Shown here piece by piece: positions 1 to 6,636 of a stretch of DNA of 20,754 bases. The stretch comes from DASRZM01 sp035686365 (lineage in GTDB: Bacteria; Pseudomonadota; Gammaproteobacteria; Xanthomonadales; Xanthomonadaceae): the NCBI GenBank assembly GCA_035686365.1, contig DASRZM010000051.1:1-20754 (forward strand). The letters run 5' to 3'. The notes under the pieces are model-generated. The model was not told the DNA's origin. It worked only from the letters and a program-made list of their open reading frames with translations, and did not search any database. The position numbers and the translations under genes are program-made. Each line of letters begins with the position of its first letter. Position 1 is the first letter of the stretch.

Positions 1-414
1 GCCGGCCGCCAGCGTGGTGGCCTCGTCGCCGACCTTCAGCGTCACGGTGGCATCGGCCGCCGGGATGGTCTGCACCATCGGTACCGTCTGCGTGTAGGAC
101 TCGCCGTCGGGGGCTTTCAGGCCCAGGCGCTGGAACTGCCCCATGATGTAATCCACGGTGAGCTGTTCACCACGGCTGCCCGGCGCGCGGCCGCCGAAGG
201 CATCGGAGGACAGCACCTGCACGTGCTTGGCGAAATCCTCGGCCGAGATGTCCGGGCCGAAACTGTGGTCGGAGGCGTCGGGGGCCGGCGGCTGGGCCGG
301 TTGCGCCGCAGGTGCCGATGGCTGCTCGGCGGTGGGCTCCGGCGGCGCTTCGCGTTCGCACGCGGCCAGCGCCAGCAGTGCTGCCAGTGGAAGGATCCTG
401 AAAATGCTGCGCAT
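1..414 (-). CDS. M28-family (Zn aminopeptidase-like) lipoprotein, N-terminal part
   Basis: Open reading frame of 138 codons that runs off the left edge, so only the N-terminus is present. It starts MRSIFRILPL and has a lipoprotein signal with lipobox LAAC (Cys19). A Pro/Ala/Glu-rich linker follows to about residue 48. Residues 68-83 read LSSDAFGGRAPGSRGE, and a YIMGQFQRLGL helix comes after. This segment is typical of the start of secreted M28 peptidases (the FxGRxPGTxG signature before the PA insert and the zinc site). The zinc ligands lie outside the window, so catalysis cannot be confirmed. A purine-rich GAGGAG lies 9 nt before the ATG and a good promoter lies further upstream. The likely role is periplasmic or outer-membrane-anchored peptide hydrolysis. 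The family call is fairly sure and the substrate is unknown. Confidence 0.75.
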   Translation of the reverse strand, partial: MRSIFRILPLAALLALAACEREAPPEPTAEQPSAPAAQPAQPPAPDASDHSFGPDISAEDFAKHVQVLSSDAFGGRAPGSRGEQLTVDYIMGQFQRLGLKAPDGESYTQTVPMVQTIPAADATVTLKVGDEATTLAAG

Positions 415-452
415 TGCGCTGCGCTCCTCGTCGTGTCATGGACAGGGCGGGC

Positions 453-481
453 ATTGTAGGCGCAACGCGCCGTGCAGTCAG
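453..481 (-). promoter_or_regulatory. Sigma70-type promoter of the M28 lipoprotein gene
   Basis: On the minus strand CTGACT (476-481) and TACAAT (453-458) are separated by exactly 17 nt. The -10 box matches TATAAT at five of six positions and the -35 matches TTGACA at four of six. The predicted transcript start would be about 30 nt before the ATG at 414. This suggests the peptidase is transcribed apart from the upstream repeat-protein gene. Confidence 0.5.
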
Positions 482-560
482 AATGCGAACGTGAGGAAAA
501 CGTGCAGGCGAGGCCAAGGCACACGCTCCGGCCTGCGGTCGATCCGTTGCCGCGCAGCAT

Positions 561-589
561 GGCGGGAGCGGGCATGGCCCGCTCCCGCC
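561..589. repeat. Perfect 13-bp hairpin, REP-like, downstream of the VNG-repeat gene
   Basis: GGCGGGAGCGGGC, loop ATG, then the exact reverse complement. The core GGGAGCGGGC...GCCCGCTCCC is that of the GTGGGAGC-type REPs elsewhere in the window, here made fully symmetrical. It lies 17 bp beyond the stop codon of the repeat-protein gene, so it may stop or stabilise that transcript. It has no T-run, so it is not a classical intrinsic terminator. Confidence 0.6.
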
Positions 590-605
590 CGGGTTTCCGG
601 TCTGG

Positions 606-1253
606 TCAGGGCGTGGCGCCCGAATAGCTCTTGGCGTCGGCGCCGCTGATCCTGCCGACCTTGGCCGAGGCGTGCACGAACAGCTCGACCTCGCGCTCGA
701 AGCGCAGTTCGCCCTCGACCACGGCGTTGGGGCCGATCACGATGCGCGGCGCGCGCTGCTTGCCCCACTGGAACCAGCCCTTGGGCTTTTCCACGACGAT
801 GCCGCCGCGCACGGTCGAGCCCTCGCCGACGGTGATGTCACCGTTGACGGTCTGAATGCCCGCTCCGAGCTCGGCCTGCAGCAGTTCGATCCTGCCGTTG
901 ACGGTGCTGACCTCGCCATCCACGCGCGAGGCGCGGCCGATATCGATGCCGCCGTTGACGGTTTCCACGCTGCGCGAGACCACCACGCCCTCGTCGAGGC
1001 GGATGCCGCCGTTGACGGTCTCCACGCTGCCCAGGCGCGCGCCGCTGTCCACGCGCACGCTGCCATTGACCGTTTCCACGCTGTCGGCGCTGGCCTCGGC
1101 TTCCACGCGGATGCTGCCGTTGACCGTTTCCAGCGAGCCGTATTCCTGACCGGCCTCGGCGCGGATGGAGCCATTGACCTTGTCGATGTCCTGCTTGGCC
1201 GCGGCGTTGCCACTGAAGGCGGCCAGCAGGGCGACCAGTGCGATGCGATACAT
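606..1253 (-). CDS. Secreted VNG-repeat (predicted beta-solenoid) protein
   Basis: 215 residues. The first 19 (MYRIALVALLAAFSGNAAA) form a signal peptide, so the protein is exported. The mature part has seven tandem repeats of 18-19 residues, each with a V-N-G-[SGRD]-I/V core and ending mostly in S-x-E-T. Such short regular repeats with alternating small and hydrophobic residues suit a right-handed beta-helix, as in bactofilin-like or DUF4097-like proteins. The C-terminal 60 residues (from PRIVIGPNAVVEGEL) continue a hexapeptide-like pattern without the VNG motif. No catalytic residues are visible. GAGGAG lies 7 nt before the ATG. A structural or surface-associated role is an inference. It resembles proteins usually annotated only as hypothetical in xanthomonads. 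Confidence 0.8.
   Translation of the reverse strand: MYRIALVALLAAFSGNAAAKQDIDKVNGSIRAEAGQEYGSLETVNGSIRVEAEASADSVETVNGSVRVDSGARLGSVETVNGGIRLDEGVVVSRSVETVNGGIDIGRASRVDGEVSTVNGRIELLQAELGAGIQTVNGDITVGEGSTVRGGIVVEKPKGWFQWGKQRAPRIVIGPNAVVEGELRFEREVELFVHASAKVGRISGADAKSYSGATP
841..1176 (-). repeat. Tandem 54/57-bp DNA repeats inside the VNG-repeat gene
   Basis: The motif CC[GA]TTGAC[GC] (plus-strand reading) begins at 841, 895, 952, 1009, 1063, 1117 and 1171, giving periods of 54, 57, 57, 54, 54 and 54 bp. Copies at 952-1140 also share TTTCCACGCTG or TCTCCACGCTG. All unit lengths are multiples of three, so gain or loss of a copy would keep the reading frame. Confidence 0.85.
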
Positions 1254-1336
1254 GGATCCTCTCCTCGGGTGGACTGACGGATCGACCGGCGCACCGGTCG
1301 CATGTGCATCCGATGCGTCGCGGCGCCCCAGGGTTT

Positions 1337-1380
1337 ATTGACCCGGCGTCCTTGCATGTGAAGGATGCAGCCGGGTCAAT
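1337..1380. repeat. Long hairpin with 11-bp perfect outer stem
   Basis: ATTGACCCGGC (1337-1347) pairs with GCCGGGTCAAT (1370-1380). Inside, either TCCTT/AAGGA or TGCAT/ATGCA can pair, so the tip has two exclusive foldings. This is the first of a chain of hairpins upstream of the VNG-repeat gene. Function unknown. Confidence 0.6.
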
Positions 1381-1385
1381 AGCGC

Positions 1386-1454
1386 AGGCCATGGATGGCC
1401 TGCCCGCGCCAGAGCCAGCTCTGGCGCGGGCGACGAGACCGGACAGGCCTGTCC
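1386..1454. repeat. Cluster of three adjacent perfect hairpins/palindromes
   Basis: AGGCCAT-GG-ATGGCCT (1386-1401) is followed directly by a 14-bp perfect stem GCCCGCGCCAGAGC (1402-1415) / 1418-1431 with a CA spacer, and then by the perfect palindrome GGACAGGCCTGTCC (1441-1454). The first shows GGA near the loop on the plus strand. With the 1337-1380 hairpin this makes four stem-loops in about 120 bp. No coding content is seen here. Confidence 0.6.
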
Positions 1455-1589
1455 TGAGATATCGAAGTACGAACGTCCGTACCGCCACGGCTGAGCGTCA
1501 AGGTCCATCGAAGCGGTGTGGGAGATTCTATGGTTCGTGTCCAGCCGGCTCTTGCTCTGGCGGGGGCGACGCAACTCTTCGGGCTGGTC

Positions 1590-1614
1590 GATCGCGGCCA
1601 TGGGCCGCTCCCAC
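1590..1614 (-). repeat. REP element, GTGG subfamily
   Basis: Read on the minus strand: head GTGGGAGC, then the small palindrome GGCC-CAT-GGCC, then tail GCGATC. Identical copies occur at 8470, 8798 and 8852. This head-stem-tail layout is that of REP elements mobilised by RAYT (TnpA-REP) transposases. No such transposase is in the window. Confidence 0.8.
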
Positions 1615-1652
1615 ATCACTTCGATGCAGCCGCAATGCGTCGTCGGAGCGTT

Positions 1653-1677
1653 GTGGGGGCGGGCCATGCCCGCGATC
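1653..1677 (+). repeat. REP element, GTGG subfamily, opposite orientation
   Basis: GTGGGGGCGGGC-CAT-GCCCGCGATC: same layout as its neighbours with one change in the head (GTGGGGGC) and stem GCGGGC/GCCCGC. It points against the copies at 1590 and 1705, so the three form an inverted array with spacers of about 38 and 27 bp, as in BIMEs. Confidence 0.75.
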
Positions 1678-1704
1678 GGTGTGCCGTATAGCCCGCGTTC
1701 CGTC

Positions 1705-1729
1705 GATCGCGGGCATGGCCCGCTCCCAC
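1705..1729 (-). repeat. REP element, GTGG subfamily
   Basis: Minus-strand reading: GTGGGAGC head, stem GCGGGC-CAT-GCCCGC, tail GATC. It differs from the 1590 copy by compensating changes in the stem (GGCC/GGCC versus GGGC/GCCC), which keeps the hairpin. This suggests the fold matters more than the sequence. Confidence 0.8.
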
Positions 1730-1752
1730 TCTGCACTGGTGCCCACATCGAG

Positions 1753-1932
1753 TCATGTGGGGGGCATGCCGGCTTGCACGGTGGCGGTGATCCAGGCGTG
1801 GGCGCTGCGGTGGTTGGTTTCGAGTACGAATTCCTGGCCCTTGGCGACGGTGCGCAGCAGGCAGTGGCGGCACAGCCGAAGAACAGGAACACGTCGCCCC
1901 GCCAGGCAGGATCGGGCTCGGCATGCCGCCAT
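1753..1932 (-). pseudogene. Possible short gene or decayed gene remnant (59 codons)
   Basis: A 59-codon minus-strand frame from ATG 1932 to TGA 1753. Its second half reads like a real protein: RHCLLRTVAKGQEFVLETN then HRSAHAWITATVQAGMPPT. The first part (RARSCLAGRRVPVLRL) looks out of frame, and a neighbouring frame here gives a plausible DPAWRGDVFLFFG stretch, so a frameshifted remnant is possible. No ribosome binding site is clear. I recognise no family. The rest of 1254-2116 apart from this and the repeats shows no gene. Confidence 0.25.
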
Positions 1933-2116
1933 AGCCCGAGTCGAAGCCCTTGCGGGAGAGGATGAGCCTGGCGGGAGTGCTGGACCCGGCGCGGCTCATG
2001 TCGTCCTGCGCGCTCCGATTGACGCGCCGATCACTCCCCGCTGCACCCAGATGCCCGCGGCGCGAGTCCCCGGCAGCGGGCTGTCTTCGCATTATCGTCG
2101 AGCGCGACTCTGCTCG

Positions 2117-2683
2117 TTACTCGGGCTGAATATCTCCCACCTCGACCGTTCCGCCACATTGTCCGTAGCAACCTGTCATTATCAGGAATGGCCGTACGAT
2201 GACTGATCCACTGCCACCACTACCACCTGTAGCACCAGTCTCGTTGACGTCGGGTGGATCGCAATTCTGATTCACGACGTCGACTTCATCGCAGTTCTCT
2301 TTGCAACCACCGATCCGAGACCCAATGGCAAGTTGGCCATCTACATCCCATACGTTGTAAGTTGCCGTGGACCCGTCCGATCCAACCAGCAACAGGACAC
2401 CAGGAGTCATGCCGCTGCGATTTGCGTCTAGGGCGATCTGCGCCCACCCGAGTACGTTGTTCAGGCAAGACGCCTGGTAATAGGACATGTCGGCGCCGCA
2501 ATCGACCCTACTGTAGTCAAGATCAAAGGCGAATACTCGTGGGGCCACCATCTGTGCACCTCCGTCCAAGTGCGCCCCAATCCTCTCGATGATCTCCTCG
2601 TCCGTCAATTGGCAAACCTCTGCCCATGCAGATGCGCTTGCAAGAGCTGCGGCCACCCCGAATACAATCAACCTACTTGTCAT
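2117..2683 (-). CDS. Secreted Cys-rich hypothetical protein
   Basis: 188 residues from ATG 2683, chosen because AGGGAG lies 8 nt upstream; an in-frame start at 2737 would add 18 residues before the signal peptide. MTSRLIVFGVAAALASASAWA is a clear Sec signal, cleaved after AWA. The mature part has eight cysteines, an even number that suits disulfide bonds in the periplasm or outside. A GGSGGSGS linker (about residues 149-156) separates it from a short C-terminal segment with a CYGQC motif. GC content is clearly lower than in flanking genes and codons ending in A/T are common. It lies 31 bp after the Sel1-like gene on the same strand, probably cotranscribed. I do not recognise a family and give no function. 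Confidence 0.7.
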   Translation of the reverse strand: MTSRLIVFGVAAALASASAWAEVCQLTDEEIIERIGAHLDGGAQMVAPRVFAFDLDYSRVDCGADMSYYQASCLNNVLGWAQIALDANRSGMTPGVLLLVGSDGSTATYNVWDVDGQLAIGSRIGGCKENCDEVDVVNQNCDPPDVNETGATGGSGGSGSVIVRPFLIMTGCYGQCGGTVEVGDIQPE

Positions 2684-2714
2684 TATTCGTAGCTCCCTTT
2701 GAATCGTCCCCGAA

Positions 2715-3560
2715 TTACGAACCGCCGCTGAGCTCAAGCGCCATTGACTCGGCCTGCTTGATCTCGTCCGGCGTCAAACCCCTCATCAACTGGTCGATCA
2801 GCGCCCCGCGTGGGCTCGGTACAACTTGACCACCCTCGGTGTTTGCGCCGCCGATATAGCTGGCCGCCATCAAATAACCGAGCGCCTGGACCGGGTTCCT
2901 TTCACGTCCAGTCCCCCTTGCGAGTGCTTCACCGAGGACGTTCATTGCACCAGGGTCGCCAGCGGCAGCACGCGCGTCCAGGTAGGCGAACAGGCGCTGT
3001 CTGAGGTCAGCCTGAGCGGCGGATCTCGCAAGGTCAGACGTCTGCGGTATCGAGAGAGCATGAAGAAGTAGTGACTGAGCGTCGGCGTCGCCATTGAATG
3101 CGGCGATCTCCATTGCTTCTCGACCATTTGCGATATCGGCAGACGAGAATCTGCTGCATGCCCGATTCTGGGCTTCCAGCCGGCGCATCATTTTCCCGAT
3201 TCCGCGAACATCGCCGGTTGGCGCATTCGCCGTCAGTGACTCCAGGTTGCGCTCGGCCTCGAAGCATTCGTAGGTTTGTGAGTAAAGCGTGCGTGCCGAT
3301 TCAACGTCGCCAGCCCGAGCCAGCTCGATCAACTCCTTGGGCGTGCGAAGATGAGCACGCGCGCTTTGGCCATTCATTTCGCGCTCTGCGGCATCATTGA
3401 GTTCTGCTTCAGTCCGCACTCGACTCGCGCTTGCCTCAACGTGCTGCCCTTCGTCCTTGGCGGCTCGATTCAGATCCTTGAAATGCAGCACCAGCGCAGC
3501 CGCGACAACGATTGCAGCGCAGAGGATCGTACCGAAGAGATATGTTCGCCTTTTCGTCAT
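2715..3560 (-). CDS. Membrane-anchored Sel1-like repeat protein
   Basis: 281 residues from ATG 3560; a GTG at 3599 would add 13 residues but falls at the predicted transcript start. MTKRR followed by TYLFGTILCAAIVVAAALVL is an uncleaved signal anchor, so the rest lies in the periplasm. Residues about 80-270 are alpha-helical with Sel1/TPR-like units. The clearest is GDPGAMNVLGEALARGTG followed by RERNPVQALGYLMAAS, matching the Sel1 pattern GDxxAxxxLGxxxxxGxG...A..yl..A. Weaker ones are GDVESARTLYSQ and GDADAQSLLLHAL. Sel1 repeats mediate protein-protein contacts. Like its partner downstream, it is lower in GC than the neighbourhood. The partner and pathway are unknown. Confidence 0.7.
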   Translation of the reverse strand: MTKRRTYLFGTILCAAIVVAAALVLHFKDLNRAAKDEGQHVEASASRVRTEAELNDAAEREMNGQSARAHLRTPKELIELARAGDVESARTLYSQTYECFEAERNLESLTANAPTGDVRGIGKMMRRLEAQNRACSRFSSADIANGREAMEIAAFNGDADAQSLLLHALSIPQTSDLARSAAQADLRQRLFAYLDARAAAGDPGAMNVLGEALARGTGRERNPVQALGYLMAASYIGGANTEGGQVVPSPRGALIDQLMRGLTPDEIKQAESMALELSGGS

Positions 3561-3604
3561 GATCCGCAAGGGGAGTTTCCAGGGCGCGAAGGGTGGCACA
3601 GAAT

Positions 3605-3610
3605 TCTATA
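3605..3610 (-). promoter_or_regulatory. Candidate -10 box of the low-GC gene pair
   Basis: TATAGA on the minus strand, in an AT-rich patch (TATAGAATTC) that is rare in this window. It sits 44 nt before ATG 3560. No good -35 is seen at 16-18 nt. It supports 3560 rather than 3599 as start. Confidence 0.35.
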
Positions 3611-3627
3611 GACTGGCAACGCGAGAA

Positions 3628-3688
3628 TGTGGGCTTGTCGGTGGTGCTCGCGGTTTTCGTGCGAAGGACAGTCCGGACAAGCCCCACA
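3628..3688. other. Imperfect inverted repeat in the divergent spacer before gpmI
   Basis: TGTGGGCTTGTC (3628-3639) pairs with GACAAGCCCCACA (3676-3688) with one bulged C, enclosing 36 nt that can form small inner pairs. It lies in the 306-bp spacer (3561-3866) between the minus-strand Sel1-like gene and plus-strand gpmI. It could be a leader structure or regulator site. Nothing else clear is seen in this spacer. Confidence 0.35.
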
Positions 3689-3866
3689 GATCGCAGCGGA
3701 TCAAGCGCGGATCGCGCATGCGGAAGCGGTCGTGCGCGGAGGGGATCGGCAGCGGCAGCAGCCGGCTGAACAGGATGTTCAGATCGTTCGACTCCGGGTT
3801 GACAATCCGGCTGCGCCGGGGCGGTCCGGTATCATGCCCAGCCCTGCCCGTACCGGTCCGGAAAAC

Positions 3867-5396
3867 GTGTCGCCACCCAAGCCCGTGCTGCTGCTGATCC
3901 TCGATGGCTGGGGCCACAGCGAGAAGACCGAGGGCAACGCCATCGCCCAGGCGCGCTGTCCGAACTGGCGGCGTCTGCTGGCCGAGAGCCCGCACTCGCT
4001 GATCCACACCTCCGGCCTGGCCGTGGGCCTGCCCGAGGGGCAGATGGGCAATTCCGAAGTCGGGCACATGAACCTGGGCGCCGGCCGCATCGTCTACCAG
4101 GACCTCACCCGCATCGACCAGGCGATCGCCGAGGGCAGCTTCTACCGCAATCCGGCGCTGACCGGGGCCGTGGATGCCGCCAACGCCGTTGCCGGCACGC
4201 TGCACCTGATGGGGCTGCTCTCGCCCGGCGGCGTGCACAGCCACGAGGATCACATCCACGCGATGGTGCAGCTCGCGCACGAGCGCGATGCGGCATCGAT
4301 CGCCGTGCACGCTTTCCTGGACGGACGCGACACGCCGCCGCAGTCGGCCCGGCCCAGCCTGGAGCGGCTGCAGCAGCTTTGCGCCGGGATCCCGGGCGCG
4401 CGCATCGCCACCGTCGGCGGCCGTTACTATGCGATGGACCGCGACCACCGCTGGGAACGCACCGAGCGCGCCTGGCATGCGATCGTGGATGCCCGTGCCG
4501 ACCATCGCGCCGGTGATGCCGTGGCCGCGCTGGAGGACGCCTACGCGCGCGGCGAGAACGACGAGTTCGTGGCCCCGACGCTGATCGACGGCGGAGTACC
4601 GGTGCGCGATGGCGACGCGGTGGTGTTCATGAACTTCCGCGCCGACCGCGCACGGCAGCTGAGCGCCGCCTTCGTGGCGCCGGATTTCGACGGCTTCGCG
4701 GCCGGGCGGCGTCCGCAGCTCGCGCGCTTCGTGTGCCTGACCGAGTATTCCACGGAGCTGCCGGCCGAGGTCGCCTTCGCGCCCGATACGCTGACCAACA
4801 CGCTGCCCAAGGTGATCGCCGAGCGCGGGCTCACGCAGCTGCGCATCGCCGAAACCGAGAAGTATGCGCACGTGACTTTCTTCTTCAACGGCGGTCACGA
4901 GACGCCGTACCCGGGCGAGCAGCGGGTGCTGGTCCCCAGCCCCAAGGTCGCCACCTACGACCTGCAGCCGCAGATGAGCTGCCCGGAAGTGACCGACCGC
5001 CTGGTGGAGGCGATCGCCGGTCGCCAGTTCGATCTGATCGTGTGCAATCTGGCCAATGCCGACATGGTCGGCCATAGCGGCAAGCTCGATGCCGGGATCG
5101 CCGCGGTCGAGGCGGTGGACGCGGCCCTGGGCCGGATCGTCGCTGCATTGCGCCAGGCCGGCGGCGAAATGCTGCTGACCGCCGACCACGGCAACATCGA
5201 ACAGATGCGCGATCCGGACAGCGGCCAGCCGCACACCGCGCACACCACCGGACCGGTGCCGCTGGTCTACCTGGGGCGGCCGGCGCGGCTGCGCGAGGGC
5301 GGCGCGCTGCGCGACGTGGCACCGAGCGTGCTGCAGCTGCTCGAGCTGCCGGTGCCGCCGGAGATGACCGGCCGCAGCCTGATCCTGCCGGCCTGA
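3867..5396 (+). CDS. gpmI: 2,3-bisphosphoglycerate-independent phosphoglycerate mutase
   Basis: Interconverts 3- and 2-phosphoglycerate in glycolysis and gluconeogenesis, using Mn2+ and a phosphoserine intermediate. From GTG 3867 the protein has 509 residues, the usual family length. It shows ILDGWG (metal Asp13), QMGNSEVGHMNLGAGR (nucleophile Ser63), GRYYAMDRD, FRADRARQ, NLANADMVGHSGK and TADHGNIEQ, so all signature motifs are intact. I chose the GTG because it places Asp13 and Ser63 where characterised enzymes have them (Asp12/Ser62 in Bacillus). The upstream ATG 3834 would add 11 residues, and it overlaps a TATCAT box that could be the promoter -10. Neither start has a strong ribosome site. 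The envC-like gene follows after 2 bp, an arrangement also seen in E. coli and pseudomonads. Confidence 0.96.
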   Translation: MSPPKPVLLLILDGWGHSEKTEGNAIAQARCPNWRRLLAESPHSLIHTSGLAVGLPEGQMGNSEVGHMNLGAGRIVYQDLTRIDQAIAEGSFYRNPALTGAVDAANAVAGTLHLMGLLSPGGVHSHEDHIHAMVQLAHERDAASIAVHAFLDGRDTPPQSARPSLERLQQLCAGIPGARIATVGGRYYAMDRDHRWERTERAWHAIVDARADHRAGDAVAALEDAYARGENDEFVAPTLIDGGVPVRDGDAVVFMNFRADRARQLSAAFVAPDFDGFAAGRRPQLARFVCLTEYSTELPAEVAFAPDTLTNTLPKVIAERGLTQLRIAETEKYAHVTFFFNGGHETPYPGEQRVLVPSPKVATYDLQPQMSCPEVTDRLVEAIAGRQFDLIVCNLANADMVGHSGKLDAGIAAVEAVDAALGRIVAALRQAGGEMLLTADHGNIEQMRDPDSGQPHTAHTTGPVPLVYLGRPARLREGGALRDVAPSVLQLLELPVPPEMTGRSLILPA

Positions 5397-5398
5397 GC

Positions 5399-6583
5399 GT
5401 GGGCGTGCCCGCAGCTCGGCGATCGTGGCCGGCGCTGTTGCTGGGCGTCCTGGGCGTGCTGGCCGCGGGCGCCGGGCGTGCCGAAAGCGCGGCCGACCCG
5501 GCGCTGGAACAGGCGCAGGCGCAGCAGCGGCTGGAAGCGGTGCGCGTGCAGATCCGGGCCATCGGCGAGGAAGTGCGCGCGCTCGAGAGCCAGCGCGGCG
5601 AGGCCACCGAGTCGGTCCGCGCGGCCGACCGGGCGGTGGCGCAGGCCGCAAACGGGCTGCACGGGATCGAACAGCGCATCGCAGCGCACGATGCGCGGCT
5701 GGCCGAGCTCACCACCGAGCGCGAGCGCGAGGCGCAGGCACTGGCGGCGCAACGCCAGGCGCTGGCGCAGCTGCTGCGCTCGGCCTACGCACTGGGCCGC
5801 CAGCACCGGCTGAAGCTGGTGCTGGCGCAGGACCGGCTCGACCAGGCCGCGCGCGCGCTGGCGTACCACCGCTACTTCGAACGCGCCCAGGTCGAGCGCA
5901 TCGAAGGCCTGCTCGAGGAGCTGCGGCGGCTCGCCGAGCTGGGCGAGGCGATCGCGGCCCGGCGGCTCGAACTGGAAGCCGAACAGCAGCGCCAGCGCGC
6001 CGCGGTGGCCGACCTCCAGGACGAGCACGCCCGGCGCGCGGCGCTGCTGGCGGAAATCGACACCCGCTACAGCGACCGTCGCGAGCGGCTGGCGGCACTG
6101 GGGCGCGACGAGAAAGCCCTGGTCGACCTGCTCGAGCGCCTGCGCGACGTGTTCGCCGACATCCCCGACCAGCTCGACGGCGCCCAGCCCTTCGCCCAGC
6201 TGCGTGGCAAGCTGCCCAGGCCGTTGCCGGGCCGGCTGCAGGTGGGCTACGGCGGGCGATTGCCGGACGGGCGCGGGAGCAACGGCTGGCTGATTCCGGC
6301 CGCCGCCGGCACCGAGGTGCGCGCGATCGCGCACGGGCGCGTGGCGTTTGCCGACTGGCTGCGCGGCTACGGCCTGATCGCCATCGTCGACCACGGCGAG
6401 GGCTGGATGAGCCTGTACGCGCACGCCGACGCGCTGCTGAAATCGGTCGGCGACTGGGTGGCCCCGGGAGAGGCGCTGGCCACGGTCGGCAGTTCCGGCG
6501 GGCAGGGTGAGGCGGCGCTGTACTTCGAGCTGCGCCGCGGCGGGCGCGCCGTGGACCCGGCCGGATGGCTCGGCAGCCGCTGA
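5399..6583 (+). CDS. envC: EnvC-like murein hydrolase activator (degenerate M23/LytM domain)
   Basis: 394 residues from GTG 5399, 2 bp after the gpmI stop, so probably translationally coupled. A signal peptide covers about residues 1-27. A long Ala/Arg/Glu-rich coiled coil runs over about residues 32-250, and a C-terminal LytM-like domain from about 285 contains NGWLIPAAAGTEVRAIAHGR, GYGLIAIVDHGEGWMSLYAH, VGSSGGQ and ALYFELRRGG. The first His of the M23 site is replaced (GSNGW instead of the HxGxD type), and the final HxH His is Tyr (LYFEL), as in E. coli EnvC. It should therefore be catalytically inactive. Proteins of this type are recruited to the divisome and activate periplasmic amidases to split septal peptidoglycan. 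Family assignment is strong; the amidase partner is not in the window. Confidence 0.92.
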   Translation: MGVPAARRSWPALLLGVLGVLAAGAGRAESAADPALEQAQAQQRLEAVRVQIRAIGEEVRALESQRGEATESVRAADRAVAQAANGLHGIEQRIAAHDARLAELTTEREREAQALAAQRQALAQLLRSAYALGRQHRLKLVLAQDRLDQAARALAYHRYFERAQVERIEGLLEELRRLAELGEAIAARRLELEAEQQRQRAAVADLQDEHARRAALLAEIDTRYSDRRERLAALGRDEKALVDLLERLRDVFADIPDQLDGAQPFAQLRGKLPRPLPGRLQVGYGGRLPDGRGSNGWLIPAAAGTEVRAIAHGRVAFADWLRGYGLIAIVDHGEGWMSLYAHADALLKSVGDWVAPGEALATVGSSGGQGEAALYFELRRGGRAVDPAGWLGSR

Positions 6584-6624
6584 AGGGCGAGGGCGCCTGC
6601 ATGGCGCGCTGACGTGCGCCGACC

Positions 6625-6630
6625 GATAAT
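6625..6630 (+). promoter_or_regulatory. Candidate -10 box directly before ctpA (possible leaderless start)
   Basis: GATAAT matches TATAAT at five of six bases. Its end is only 6 nt before ATG 6637, so transcription would begin at or next to the start codon. No Shine-Dalgarno sequence is present in the 15 nt before the ATG. The -35 region is poor. Confidence 0.35.
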
Positions 6631-6636
6631 GCCGGC

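Noticed and set aside
1238..2206. 322-codon plus-strand frame over the repeat-rich stretch
   Set aside because: It passes through hairpins and three REPs, has no signal, domain or ribosome site, and overlaps the starts or ends of genes on the other strand.
3799..3804. TTGACA as -35 box for gpmI
   Set aside because: The only plausible -10 (TATCAT) is 25 nt downstream, too far for sigma70.
3606..5651. 681-codon minus-strand frame opposite gpmI
   Set aside because: Antisense to an intact gpmI with all motifs; no family resemblance of its own.
6280..6583. Active M23 endopeptidase
   Set aside because: The metal-binding His positions are replaced (N in the first motif, Tyr in the last), as in EnvC activators.
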